From assembly GCA_034664125.1 (NCBI GenBank), contig JAXDIG010000054.1, positions 62,001 to 126,000 on the forward strand: a DNA stretch of 64,000 bases, in the 5' to 3' direction. The DNA comes from JACVRW01 sp034664125 (GTDB lineage: Bacteria; Actinomycetota; Thermoleophilia; Solirubrobacterales; Thermoleophilaceae). Both the position numbers and the translations under genes were made by a program. The notes beneath the pieces were generated by a model that was not told the DNA's origin, searched no databases, and worked only from the letters and a program-made list of their open reading frames with translations. Below, piece after piece: positions 53,039-61,194 of the stretch (position 1 is its first letter; each line of letters opens with the position of its first letter).

Positions 53039-54213
53039 GGCGTCTGCGGCGGGCGCGCCGCCAGGTCGACCGCGATGGTCTGGCTGTGTCCGTTCCGCAG
53101 CACCTCGACCTGGACCTTGTCGCCCGGCTTCAGGGCGTTGACCGCCTCGGAGACGTCTTGCGGCTGGCTCACGTCGTGGCCGTCAAAACGGGTGATCACG
53201 TCGCCGCCGCGCAGGCCGGCCGACTGCGCCGGGCTACCCGCGGTCACGCTCTGGACCTGCGCGCCGCGCGGGTGAGGCGCCGTCGTCACGCCGAGGTAAG
53301 CGTGGTCCACGTGCTGACCGCGGCTCAGGGCCGGCAGCACCGCGCGCACCCGGTTGGACGGGATCGCGAACCCGATGCCCACGCTGCCGTTGCCCGCGCC
53401 ACCCGTTGCGATCTGCGAGTTCACACCCACCACGCGACCGCGCGCGTCTAGCAGCGGCCCGCCCGAGTTGCCCGGGTTGATCGGGGCGTCGGTCTGGATC
53501 ACCTTGTCGATCTGGAAGCCGTCGGGAGCCTGGATCTCACGACCGAGCCCCGAGACGATCCCGGCGGTGGCCGTGCGGTCGAGGCCGAACGGATGACCGA
53601 TCGCCACGACCGAATCGCCGACCTGCACGCGGTCGGAGTTCGCGAGCGGCAGCGGCCGCAGCGGGCCGCTGCTGGCCGGGTCGACGTGGAGGACGGCGAG
53701 GTCCGACGAGGGGTCCGTGCCGCGCACCTCGGCCTCCACCTGGCGGCCCGTGTCGCCGAAGCGCACCTGGGCCGTGGTGGCATCCCCCACCACGTGCGCG
53801 TTCGTCACGATCGTCCCGTCCGTGCGCACCACGAAGCCGGTCCCGGAAGCCGATCCGACCTGCACGGACACCACGCCCGGGCCCGCCGACTGGTAGACGC
53901 GCCCGATCTGGGTCGGCGCCAGCTTGCCCCCGCCGGCGGCCGGCAGCACAGCGGCCTGGTCGTTGCCGCCGTCCAGCACCGCGACGGCCGACAGCGCGAG
54001 GGCGGCCAGCGCGGCGGTCAGCGTCAGCGCCGGCACCAGGCCGCGGCGCCGCGGCCCGCCCGGCGGCGGCTCTGGAGCGCCCTGCTCCTCCGGGACCCGC
54101 CACCGGGCGTCGGCCTCGTGCGCCTGTCGGCGCCAACGCGCCTGCGAAAACGGCCCGGCGTCGGGATCGCGTGTGCCCTCGCGGTCGATCCAAAGGCTGG
54201 GCGGGCGCGTCAC
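53035..54213 (-). CDS. HtrA/DegP-type membrane-anchored serine protease with PDZ domain
   Basis: 392 aa. A cytoplasmic N-terminus of about 60 residues, one span (VPALTLTAALAALALSAVAV), then a trypsin-like domain with His in IVTNAHVVGD, Asp in SSDLAVLHVD and Ser in NPGNSGGPLLDA. A C-terminal PDZ domain (YLGVTTAPHPRGAQVQSVTA through AGLRGGDVITRFDG) is present. It degrades or senses misfolded exported proteins. GTG start, leaderless-type TAGCGT box upstream. First gene of an operon with the VWA paralogue. Confidence 0.94.
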   Translation of the reverse strand: MTRPPSLWIDREGTRDPDAGPFSQARWRRQAHEADARWRVPEEQGAPEPPPGGPRRRGLVPALTLTAALAALALSAVAVLDGGNDQAAVLPAAGGGKLAPTQIGRVYQSAGPGVVSVQVGSASGTGFVVRTDGTIVTNAHVVGDATTAQVRFGDTGRQVEAEVRGTDPSSDLAVLHVDPASSGPLRPLPLANSDRVQVGDSVVAIGHPFGLDRTATAGIVSGLGREIQAPDGFQIDKVIQTDAPINPGNSGGPLLDARGRVVGVNSQIATGGAGNGSVGIGFAIPSNRVRAVLPALSRGQHVDHAYLGVTTAPHPRGAQVQSVTAGSPAQSAGLRGGDVITRFDGHDVSQPQDVSEAVNALKPGDKVQVEVLRNGHSQTIAVDLAARPPQTP

Positions 54214-54220
54214 ACGGGCG

Positions 54221-54226
54221 ACGCTA
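54221..54226 (-). promoter_or_regulatory. Candidate -10 box (TAGCGT) for the HtrA gene
   Basis: On the minus strand the hexamer ends seven bases before the GTG at 54213. Confidence 0.35.
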
Positions 54227-54258
54227 GGCGGCGCCGCGTCACCAGCGCATAACGGGGC

Positions 54259-55515
54259 TCAGGTGGCGCCGACCGGCGCGCCCCGGGTGGCGAACGCCTC
54301 CAGCTCGTCCGCCGCCGTCGCCGCTCCGTCGTGCGTCTCGCACCAGTCGCGCACCCGTGCCGCGCGTTCGGCGTAGCCCGGGTCGGCGAGCAGCCGCCTC
54401 ACCGCCAGGCGGACGCCGCGCGGTGTGTGGAAGCGCCGCGGCAGCGAGACTCCCAGCCCGGCCCAGCGCAGCCGCGCCGCGTTCTCGGCCATGTCGCCGG
54501 CGTGCGGGCAGGCCACCACGGGCGTGCCGGTGGCCAGCGCGCGCGCCACGGTCCCGTGGCCGGCGTGGCAGACCACGGCGGCGCAGCCCGGCATCGCCCG
54601 TGCGTAGGACACCCAGTCGACGAGCCGCGCGTTCGCCGGTACCTCGATCGGCCGTGACGGCGGGCGGCGGTTCGTGGTCGCCAGCACGCGCACGGGCTCG
54701 CCCGCCAAGCCGGTGAGCGCGGCCCGCAGCAGCCGGTGCTCGGGGTCCTGCGACGTGCTGGGCGCCACCAGCACCAGCGGCTCGTCCCCAGGCGGTGGCT
54801 CGACCTCCCCAAAGGGCTGCTCCCACAGCAGCGGTCCGGTGACCTTCAGCCACGGCTCGCGCGAGCGCCGCGGATACTCGAGCTGGGGGAGGGTGGCCAC
54901 CAGCGCCAGCCTGCGCGAGGTCCCGCCGTGCACGTGAGCCAGCGGCCCCAGGCCCACCCGGGCGCGCGTCTCGTTGAGCTGGTCGCGTCCCTGCTGCTCG
55001 CCGCGCATCAGCAGTGGCCGCGACGTCCGCCAGAGCCGCTCGCCCAGCGCCGTGCGGGGGTACACCGCGCCCACCGCGTACACGGGGAACCCGGGCTCGC
55101 CCATCGGCAGCACGTGCGGCACGAGCGTGGCCCACGGCCGCCCCTCCAGCTCGGCGGCCAGCGTGGCCGCGACGGTGAGGATGTCGGCCACCACCACCTC
55201 GGGATCGACCTCTCGGATCAGCCGGCGGGTTTCCGCGGACGCCCGCACCGCCGCCACGTACGGCTTCAATGCTCGCCCCTCGGTGGGGAACACCTGATAC
55301 TCCGGCGCCGCCGCGAAGCGCATCCCCTCGCGCTCGGCGTGCTCGCGCCACTTCGACCACGTCTCGAGCGTCACGTCGTGCCCGCGCGCGGCGAGCTCGC
55401 GGCCCAGCGCGATCGCGGGGAACGCGTGCCCCGGGTCGCCGAACGCGGCCAGCAGAATCCGTCGTGCGCAAGCACCCGGCTCGGCCGGGTGCGCGCGGTT
55501 CCTCTCCCTCGTCAG
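54259..55515 (-). CDS. GT1-family (MGT-type) glycosyltransferase
   Basis: About 418 aa. N-terminal Rossmann half RRILLAAFGDPGHAFPAIAL, then a C-terminal nucleotide-sugar site with CAAVVCHAGHGTVARALATG and TPVVACPHAGDMAENAARL, typical of macrolide- and glycopeptide-type glycosyltransferases. The acceptor is unknown. The frame has no ATG, GTG or TTG near the conserved beginning. A CTG at 55515 overlaps the stop of the LLM gene (CTGA) and has GGAG upstream, so it is the best guess. The start is therefore uncertain by up to 20 residues. Confidence 0.88.
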   Translation of the reverse strand: MTRERNRAHPAEPGACARRILLAAFGDPGHAFPAIALGRELAARGHDVTLETWSKWREHAEREGMRFAAAPEYQVFPTEGRALKPYVAAVRASAETRRLIREVDPEVVVADILTVAATLAAELEGRPWATLVPHVLPMGEPGFPVYAVGAVYPRTALGERLWRTSRPLLMRGEQQGRDQLNETRARVGLGPLAHVHGGTSRRLALVATLPQLEYPRRSREPWLKVTGPLLWEQPFGEVEPPPGDEPLVLVAPSTSQDPEHRLLRAALTGLAGEPVRVLATTNRRPPSRPIEVPANARLVDWVSYARAMPGCAAVVCHAGHGTVARALATGTPVVACPHAGDMAENAARLRWAGLGVSLPRRFHTPRGVRLAVRRLLADPGYAERAARVRDWCETHDGAATAADELEAFATRGAPVGAT

Positions 55516-56543
55516 AGCATCTCCGCGAGCTCGCGGATCGTTCGCTTGCGCTGCTCCGGCTCGTAGGCCATCGGGGACACGATCAGCGTGCCGACGCCCG
55601 CCTCCCGGTACACGGCGAGCCGCTCCCTGACCCGGTCGCGCGGGCCGCAGATCGTGACCAGGTCGATCAGCTCGGCGGGGATCGCCGCGGCGGCCTCGTC
55701 CTTCTTGCCGTCGAGGTAGAGGTCCTGGATCTCCCGCGCGGCGTCCTCGAACCCGTAGCGGCGCACGAGCGCGTTGTAGAAGTTCTTGTCGCGCGAGCCC
55801 ATGCCGCCGACGTAGAGGGCCACGAAGGGCCGCATCACGTCGCGCGCACGGTCCACGTCGTCGTCGATCGACACCTGCACGGTGGGCGCGATGTCGAAGC
55901 CGTCGAGCGAGCGGCCCGAGCGGGCGGCGCCCTCCTCCAGCAGAGAGCGGGAGTGCTCCACGTGCTCGGGCGAGAAGAACACCGGCAGCCAGCCGTCGGC
56001 GATCTCCCCGACGAGCTGCGTGTTCCTCGGCCCGATCGCCGCGATGTAGATCGGGATCCGCTCCTGCACCGGCGCGATCATCAGCTTGAGCGCCTTCCCG
56101 GGGCCGTCCGGCAGCGGCAGCGTGTACGTCTCGCCCTCGTAGGTCAGCCGCTCGCGCGCCAGCGCCTTGCGCACGATCTCCACGTACTCGCGCGTGCGCG
56201 CCAGCTGCTTGCCGAAGCGCTGGCCGTGCCACCCCTCCGCCACCTGCGGCCCCGACGTGCCGAGCCCGAGCAGGAAGCGGCCGTTGGAGAGGTGGTCGAG
56301 CGTGACCGCGGTCATCGCGGTCATGGCGGGCGAGCGGCCCGGTATCTGGAGGATCGCCGCGCCGAGCTTGATCCGCTCCGTCTGGGCGGCGAACCAGGCG
56401 AGCGGGGTTGCGGCGTCCGAGCCGTAGGCCTCGGCGGTCCAGACGGAGTCGAACCCGGCGGCCTCCGCCTCGAGCAGCAGCGCGCGCTGATCGTCGGCCG
56501 TCAGGCCAAGCCCCCAGTAGCCCAGCATCAGGCCCAGGCGCAT
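55512..56543 (-). CDS. LLM-class flavin/F420-dependent oxidoreductase
   Basis: 343 aa luciferase-like TIM barrel: MRLGLMLGYWGLG, AEAAGFDSVWTAEAYGSDA, IKLGAAILQIPGRSP, RFLLGLGTSGPQVAEGWHG and IYIAAIGPRNTQLVGEIADG. The sequence style is that of the F420-dependent (Rv2161c/MSMEG-type) group rather than FMN luciferases, which is an inference. ATG at 56543 with AAGGAGA five bases upstream fixes the start. It appears coupled to the glycosyltransferase downstream. Confidence 0.9.
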   Translation of the reverse strand: MRLGLMLGYWGLGLTADDQRALLLEAEAAGFDSVWTAEAYGSDAATPLAWFAAQTERIKLGAAILQIPGRSPAMTAMTAVTLDHLSNGRFLLGLGTSGPQVAEGWHGQRFGKQLARTREYVEIVRKALARERLTYEGETYTLPLPDGPGKALKLMIAPVQERIPIYIAAIGPRNTQLVGEIADGWLPVFFSPEHVEHSRSLLEEGAARSGRSLDGFDIAPTVQVSIDDDVDRARDVMRPFVALYVGGMGSRDKNFYNALVRRYGFEDAAREIQDLYLDGKKDEAAAAIPAELIDLVTICGPRDRVRERLAVYREAGVGTLIVSPMAYEPEQRKRTIRELAEML

Positions 56544-56592
56544 GCAAGTCTCCTTTCGCCGGTTGTGCGAGTCGGGCGCCGACGCGCATCCT

Positions 56593-57087
56593 ATGGCTGC
56601 CGCGATGAAACGCCGACGCCCAGCCCACGACCTGCGCACCACGATCGACTGCCTCCCGCTGCACACGCGCGAGGCGATGCTCGAAGGGATCGCGGCCGGC
56701 CGGATCATCGTCGGCGCCTACACGGATCGTCAGGGCGGCGTGTGCCCGATGCTGGCCGCGCACCGCAACGGGGGCCGCACCAGCCTTGCCGGCTTCGCCC
56801 GTGCGTGGGACCGCTATACGGGTGCGCCGCGGCGCGCGCGCCCCGCGACGCGGCGCGAGCTCACGACGCTGCGGGCGATGCTGGAGGCCAGCATCGCCGT
56901 GGAGGAGCTGCCCTCGCTGCACGACGTGCCGCGTCCCGAGCCGAGCTACCCCATCGGCTGGGCCTGGCTGCGCCCGTTCCGGCGCCTCGACGAGTACGAG
57001 CGCGCGCTGGCGGAGCTAGATCTCGCTGTCGCCCGGCCGGATGAACTGGAGCTCGGGCACGATGCAGTTGCGCGAAGTGCGCAGTAG
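56593..57087 (+). CDS. Unknown conserved-looking protein
   Basis: 164 aa from the ATG at 56593; an ATG four codons later is also possible. The segment DLRTTIDCLPLHTREAMLEG, then IIVGAYTDRQGGVCPMLAAH and FARAWDRYTG looks like a folded soluble domain, and I have the impression that it recurs in Thermoleophilia, but I know no function. Its C-terminal 24 codons overlap the 3' end of the convergent SDR gene. Divergent from the LLM gene with 49 bp between. Confidence 0.65.
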   Translation: MAAAMKRRRPAHDLRTTIDCLPLHTREAMLEGIAAGRIIVGAYTDRQGGVCPMLAAHRNGGRTSLAGFARAWDRYTGAPRRARPATRRELTTLRAMLEASIAVEELPSLHDVPRPEPSYPIGWAWLRPFRRLDEYERALAELDLAVARPDELELGHDAVARSAQ

Positions 57088-57741
57088 GTAGCGGATCGCC
57101 TCGGCGATGTCCTCGGGCTGGATCATCTCCTCCTTCGGCACCTGGCCCTCGACCCAGTCGGTCATGTCGGTGGCCACGAAGCCAGGGCACAAGGCCGTGA
57201 CCTGGATGCCGTCGCCCGAGAGCTCCTTGTGCAGACCCTGGCTCAGGCCGACGACGCCGAACTTCGTGGCCGAGTAGGCCGACAGCCAGCCCTGGCCGTG
57301 CTTGCCGGCGATTGAGGCCGTATTGACCATCAGCGCCTTGCCGTGCTCGGCGCCGGCCTCCTTGAGCAGCGGGATCGCCTCGCGCGCCATCAGGTAGACG
57401 CCGCGCAGGTTCACGTCCAGCTGGAGGTCGAGCTTCTTCGTCGGCATGTCGGCGACCGCCGAGCCGATCCCGATGCCGGCGTTGTTGATCAGGACGTCGA
57501 GGCGACCGCAGCGCTCGCGGTGTGCGCTCACGAGTCTCTTGATGTCCTTTTCCTCCGCCATGTTGGCGGGCACGGCGTGGGCGTCGATGCCCTCTTCCCT
57601 CAACTGCTCGGCGGCGGCCTCCAGCTTGTCCGGCCGTCGCGCGGAGATCGTGACCGCGTAGTCGTCCTGTCCGAGCGCGCGGGCGATGGCAAGTCCGATT
57701 CCACTCGAACCGCCGGTGATTAGTGCAGCGCGCGAAGCCAA
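57016..57741 (-). CDS. Short-chain dehydrogenase/reductase
   Basis: 241 aa Rossmann enzyme. The cofactor motif is ALITGGSSGIGLAIARALG, with NNAG (VLINNAGIG), the catalytic Ser in NTASIAGKHG and YxxxK in AYSATKFGVV. Arg after the second strand (SARRPDKL) suggests NADP preference. The TTG at 57741 is chosen because AGGAGA lies six bases upstream. An in-frame TTG 12 codons earlier has none. Substrate unknown. Confidence 0.92.
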   Translation of the reverse strand: MASRAALITGGSSGIGLAIARALGQDDYAVTISARRPDKLEAAAEQLREEGIDAHAVPANMAEEKDIKRLVSAHRERCGRLDVLINNAGIGIGSAVADMPTKKLDLQLDVNLRGVYLMAREAIPLLKEAGAEHGKALMVNTASIAGKHGQGWLSAYSATKFGVVGLSQGLHKELSGDGIQVTALCPGFVATDMTDWVEGQVPKEEMIQPEDIAEAIRYLLRTSRNCIVPELQFIRPGDSEI

Positions 57742-57837
57742 AAGCGATCTCCTCGGGTCGTCCAGTGCGTCGCGCAAGGCTATGCGAACCGGGGGTTAAG
57801 GACGCCCCCGGTCGGACTGCCCAATGTCGGCGTCTTC

Positions 57838-57843
57838 TAGCCT
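57838..57843 (+). promoter_or_regulatory. Candidate -10 box (TAGCCT) for the thioredoxin-like lipoprotein gene
   Basis: The hexamer ends ten bases before the GTG at 57854. Because it lies downstream of an in-frame ATG at 57824, it favours the GTG as the true start. Confidence 0.35.
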
Positions 57844-57853
57844 TCGCGGCCAC

Positions 57854-58846
57854 GTGAGCAGCCGACGCGCATCCGCGGTCGTTCTCGTCGTCTGCGCGCT
57901 CGTTGCCGCGGGCTGCGGGGGCGGCGACGACAGCAAGGACAACGCCAGTCAGGCGCCCCCCGAGGCGCGGCCCGACCAGTTCCCGAGTGCGAAGGGGCAA
58001 ACGCTCTCCGAGCTGCGCCGCGACCTGCCCCAGGGGGGCCCCGTGCTCGCGCCCACGGTGTCGCGCGTCGTGACCGGCAAGAACCGGCTCGGCTTTGGCC
58101 TCTTCACCGCGGCTCGCGCCCAGATCGCCGACGCCACCGCCGCGGTCTACGTCGCGCCGGTGGGCGGGGGTGAGGCAGAGGGCCCGTTCGTCGCGCACTA
58201 CCGATCGCTCGAGGTGAAGCCGGCGTTCCTGAGCACCACCTCCCAGAACGATCCGGACGCCGCGAAGACGCTGTACGTGGCGGAGGTTCCGTTCAACAAG
58301 CCCGGGCGCTACGAGGTGCTCGGGATGGCGCGGCTGGACGATCGCCTGGTCGCGGCGACCTCGGCCATGCCCGAGCTGGTGGTGATCCCGAAGAAGCAGG
58401 ATCCCGTCCCCGGGCCGGGCGACACCCCGCCTGCGATCCACACGCCGACCAAGGCAGACGTGGCCGGCAACCTGGCGGCGATCGATACGCGCGACCCACA
58501 CTCGGACATGCACGAGGTGGACTTCGCCGACGCACTCGGCAAGAAGCCGATCGTGCTGGTCTTCGCCACGCCGCTGCTGTGCCAGAGCCGCGTCTGCGGT
58601 CCGGTCGTGGACGTCGCGCTGCAGCTCCAGGACAAGTACCGCGACAAGGCCGACTTCATCCACATGGAGATCTACAACGGCAACGAGGTGGCCAAGGGCT
58701 TCCGCCCCCAGGTCGGAGCATTCAACCTCCCCTCCGAGCCGTGGGTCTTCACGATCGACAGGCACGGCAAGGTGGCCGCGCGCATCGAGGGCGCATTCAG
58801 CCCGGATGAGCTCGAGCAGGCGATCAAGAAGGCGCTGAAGCACTAG
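57854..58846 (+). CDS. Thioredoxin-fold lipoprotein
   Basis: 330 aa from the GTG at 57854. An in-frame ATG ten codons earlier would lengthen the signal unnaturally. Lipobox LVAAGC near residue 20. After an all-beta middle domain, the C-terminal part from about 220 is thioredoxin-like: KPIVLVFATPLLCQSRVCGP has a CxxxxC pair in place of CxxC, and later WVFTIDRHGKVAARIEG is the usual last strand. It probably binds or carries a metal or acts in extracytoplasmic redox chemistry. SCO-type copper chaperones have CxxxC, so a CxxxxC site is unusual. Confidence 0.75.
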   Translation: MSSRRASAVVLVVCALVAAGCGGGDDSKDNASQAPPEARPDQFPSAKGQTLSELRRDLPQGGPVLAPTVSRVVTGKNRLGFGLFTAARAQIADATAAVYVAPVGGGEAEGPFVAHYRSLEVKPAFLSTTSQNDPDAAKTLYVAEVPFNKPGRYEVLGMARLDDRLVAATSAMPELVVIPKKQDPVPGPGDTPPAIHTPTKADVAGNLAAIDTRDPHSDMHEVDFADALGKKPIVLVFATPLLCQSRVCGPVVDVALQLQDKYRDKADFIHMEIYNGNEVAKGFRPQVGAFNLPSEPWVFTIDRHGKVAARIEGAFSPDELEQAIKKALKH

Positions 58847-58865
58847 GCGACGGGTAGTCGGCGGC

Positions 58866-59717
58866 GTGGCTCAAGCCGGTCTGTCAATCCGACTCGCCGC
58901 CGCCCTGGCGCTCGTCGCATTAGCCGGATGCGGCGATTCCGCCGAGCCCGCCCCCGCCACGCGGGCCAAGGGCGAGGCGGTCGTGTGGGCCGTCGGAGAC
59001 GGGGCCGACGGCAGCGGCCCGGCCAGGCGACTGGCCCGCGCGATCGAACGCGACCGGCCCGACGCCCTGCTGTACCTCGGCGACGTCTACCCGGACGGGA
59101 CCCCCGAGGACTTCGCGCTCAGGTACCAGCCGGTCTACGGCGGCCTGGCCGGCCTCACCTGGCCAACCATCGGGAACCACGAATACGCGAACAGGGCCAG
59201 CGGCTACAACCCGTACTGGAGGCGGCACGACCGCGCCAAGCCCTGGTACCGCGTGCGCCTGGCGGGGTGGGAGGTGTTCTCGCTGAACTCCCAAGCCGCG
59301 CACGGCCCCGGCTCGCCGCAGCTGCGCTGGCTGGAGCGCCGGCTCGCCGGGGCGGACGGCAACTGCCGGCTGGCGTTCTGGCACCGGCCGCGCTACAGCG
59401 CCGGGATCGTGCACGGCGACGCGCCCGACGTGGCCCCGCTCTGGGATGCGCTGGCCGGCCACGCGCGGCTGGTCCTGAGCGGCCACGACCACGCGATGAT
59501 GCGCTACCGGCCCCACGACGGGATGACCGAGTTCGTGGCGGGCAGCGGCGGAGCGACTCTGTACGAGACGCGTCCGGACGACCGCCTGGCGTTCTCGCGC
59601 TCCGGCGTGACGGGCGGCCTGCGGATCACGCTCGCGCCCGGCTCCGCCCGCCTGGAGTTCCGTTCCGTCGACGGCGAGGTGCTCGACCGCAGCCGGACGC
59701 GCTGCGACCCGGCGTAG
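58866..59717 (+). CDS. Secreted metallophosphoesterase lipoprotein (purple acid phosphatase-like)
   Basis: 283 aa. Lipobox ALAGC near residue 22. Calcineurin-like motifs in order: VWAVGDGADG, LYLGDVYPDG, TIGNHEYANR, FWHRPRYSAG and LSGHDHAMMRYRP. This is the dinuclear metal site of PAP and alkaline phosphatase PhoD-like enzymes. It should hydrolyse phosphate esters outside the membrane. GTG start, 19 bases after the upstream lipoprotein stop, so the two may be one transcript. Confidence 0.88.
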   Translation: MAQAGLSIRLAAALALVALAGCGDSAEPAPATRAKGEAVVWAVGDGADGSGPARRLARAIERDRPDALLYLGDVYPDGTPEDFALRYQPVYGGLAGLTWPTIGNHEYANRASGYNPYWRRHDRAKPWYRVRLAGWEVFSLNSQAAHGPGSPQLRWLERRLAGADGNCRLAFWHRPRYSAGIVHGDAPDVAPLWDALAGHARLVLSGHDHAMMRYRPHDGMTEFVAGSGGATLYETRPDDRLAFSRSGVTGGLRITLAPGSARLEFRSVDGEVLDRSRTRCDPA

Positions 59718-59733
59718 CGCTACCTTCCCGGCG

Positions 59734-59806
59734 GGGCCGGTAGCTCAGCGGTCAGAGCAGCGGACTCATAATCCGTCGGTCGATGGTTCGATTCCATCCC
59801 GGCCCA
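59734..59806 (+). tRNA. tRNA with anticodon CAT, probably tRNA-Ile2 (lysidine-modified)
   Basis: 73 bases. Acceptor GGGCCGG/CCGGCCC, discriminator A, anticodon loop CTCATAA, T arm GATGG-TTCGATT-CCATC, no encoded CCA. It lacks the initiator features. The GGGCC acceptor and the GGTCG variable region resemble tRNA-Ile2 more than elongator tRNA-Met, so Ile2 is favoured. Bases 59765-59806 are also the left copy of a 43-bp direct repeat, so the gene served as an integration target and was kept intact. Confidence 0.88.
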
Positions 59807-59807
59807 T
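59765..59807 (+). repeat. attL: 43-bp direct repeat, left copy (3' part of the tRNA)
   Basis: From the anticodon loop to one base past the tRNA end. It is identical to 62226-62268. This is the usual footprint of a tyrosine-integrase element at a tRNA gene. Confidence 0.85.
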
Positions 59808-59899
59808 CGCGACTCCCCTGCAAGCGGAGACGCGCCGCGGCCCCGAGGTGCGACGTGCTCGCGCCACGGCTCAGGCGATCGCCGGCGCGTCGATCCCGG

Positions 59900-60418
59900 T
59901 CACTTCACGATCGACTGCGGGTGCGGCACCCCGAGCCCGAGGCGGTAGCGGCGGCGGGCGAGGATCGCGTCCATGGAGAACTCCTCGGAGCGGTCGATTT
60001 CGACCGTGACCGCGCGCCGCAGGACGATCATCTGCTGGTTCGGGGCGTACACGACCGCGCTCGTGACCTGATCCGGCGCGGTGCCCGTGACCGGCAGCCA
60101 GCCCGTGTTCCACACCGGCGGCACCGCCTCGGGGCGGCCGAGGTAGGCGTTCGAGCCGGTCTCCTCCTTCGTGAGTGCCAGCGCCGTCGCCGGGCGCGGC
60201 CCGAGCAGCACCGCGTACGGGCCGGGCACCCGCGCCTCGACCAGCAGCTTCACGGCCTTGATGACGTGGTCCCACGACAGCGCACCGTCCACGTCGATCG
60301 ACTGCGTGCCGGTGACGTTGAGCAGGCCCTTGAAGCCCTCCGCGTCGTTGCCGGCGACGAGCTCGCGGTCGCCCTTGAGCACCATCGCCACGTTGATGTT
60401 GTCCGCGAGCAGGCTGAG
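59900..60418 (-). pseudogene. HK97-type major capsid protein, C-terminal fragment
   Basis: About 173 residues from SLLADNINVAM to the end. The A-domain and P-domain pattern GLLNVTGTQSI, ALSWDHVIKAVKLLVEA, YAVLLGPRPATALALTK, GWLPVTGTAPDQVTSAVVYA and SEEFSMDAILARRRYRLGLG is that of phage capsids and encapsulin-fold proteins. The frame runs on upstream, but the sequence stops looking like capsid at about 60418, where terminase sequence begins on the other strand. The N-terminal arm and E-loop are missing, so it is not functional as a shell protein. Confidence 0.75.
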
Positions 60419-60419
60419 C

Positions 60420-61121
60420 CGGCGTGGCCCGGTCCTCGAGGCCGGCGGCGACGGGCTGCGCTGGCTCGAGTGGTCGGTCGCCGAGGACGCCGACACCGAG
60501 GACCTGCGCACCGTCGCGGCCGGGAACCCGCTCCGCACGGTCGCCGAGCTGCGCGAGCACCGCTGGCGCTGCTCGGAAATCGAGTGGCTCCAGTTCGTCT
60601 GCTGCCGCTGGGGCGTCGGGTCGGTGCGCTGGCTGGCGCACGGCGCCTGGCAGGAGTGCCGCGCCGTCTACGAAATCGACCCGGCCGCCCCGCTCGTGCT
60701 CGGCGTGGACGTGGGCGGCTCGCGCTCGGCGACGGCCGTGGTCGGCTGCGTACCCCGCGACGACGGCGACGTGGACGTGGCGCTCGCCGAGATATGGCAG
60801 GGCAACGACGCCGTGCTGCAGGCGTCCGCCTACGTCGAGTCGCTGATCGCCGCCGGCCGGGCCATCCGGGAGGTCATGTTCGACCCGATGCGGTTCTCCT
60901 CCGAGGCGCTGCGGCTCGAGCGCGACCACGGCCTCGCGCTAGTCGAGTGTCCGCAGACGCTCACCCGCATGACGATCTGCTCCGAGCGCCTCCACGCGCT
61001 TGTGGTCGAGAAGCCCGCTCACCGGCACCTCGAGTACATCGCGTACGAGGAGAAGGTGCTGATCGGTCGCGCGATCGAGTTTCTCCACGACATTACGCTC
61101 GGCGCGGGCCAGTCGCCGTAG
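60420..61121 (+). pseudogene. Phage terminase large subunit, C-terminal nuclease fragment
   Basis: About 233 residues. The RNase-H-fold nuclease core starts LVLGVDVGGSRSATAVV, with the first catalytic Asp, and continues with DVALAEIWQGND, EVMFDPMRFSSEAL and VVEKPAHRHLEYIAYEE. The N-terminal ATPase domain is absent: the sequence is cut at about 60420, back to back with the capsid fragment. There is no start codon of its own. Confidence 0.72.
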
Positions 61122-61181
61122 CCGCGTTTTCACGCAGCCCACTGGGAGGGCATACACACAACCGCGCTCAAAGAAAGACGG

Positions 61182-61187
61182 TACCGT
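61182..61187 (+). promoter_or_regulatory. Candidate -10 box (TACCGT) for the GrpB-family gene
   Basis: The hexamer ends seven bases before the ATG at 61195, the same leaderless arrangement as in host genes. Confidence 0.35.
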
Positions 61188-61194
61188 CAGACGG

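Noticed and set aside
59900..60418. Encapsulin nanocompartment shell
   Set aside because: The fold is shared, but the fragment lacks the N-terminal half, has no cargo gene nearby, and sits among terminase and integrase fragments between phage attachment sites.
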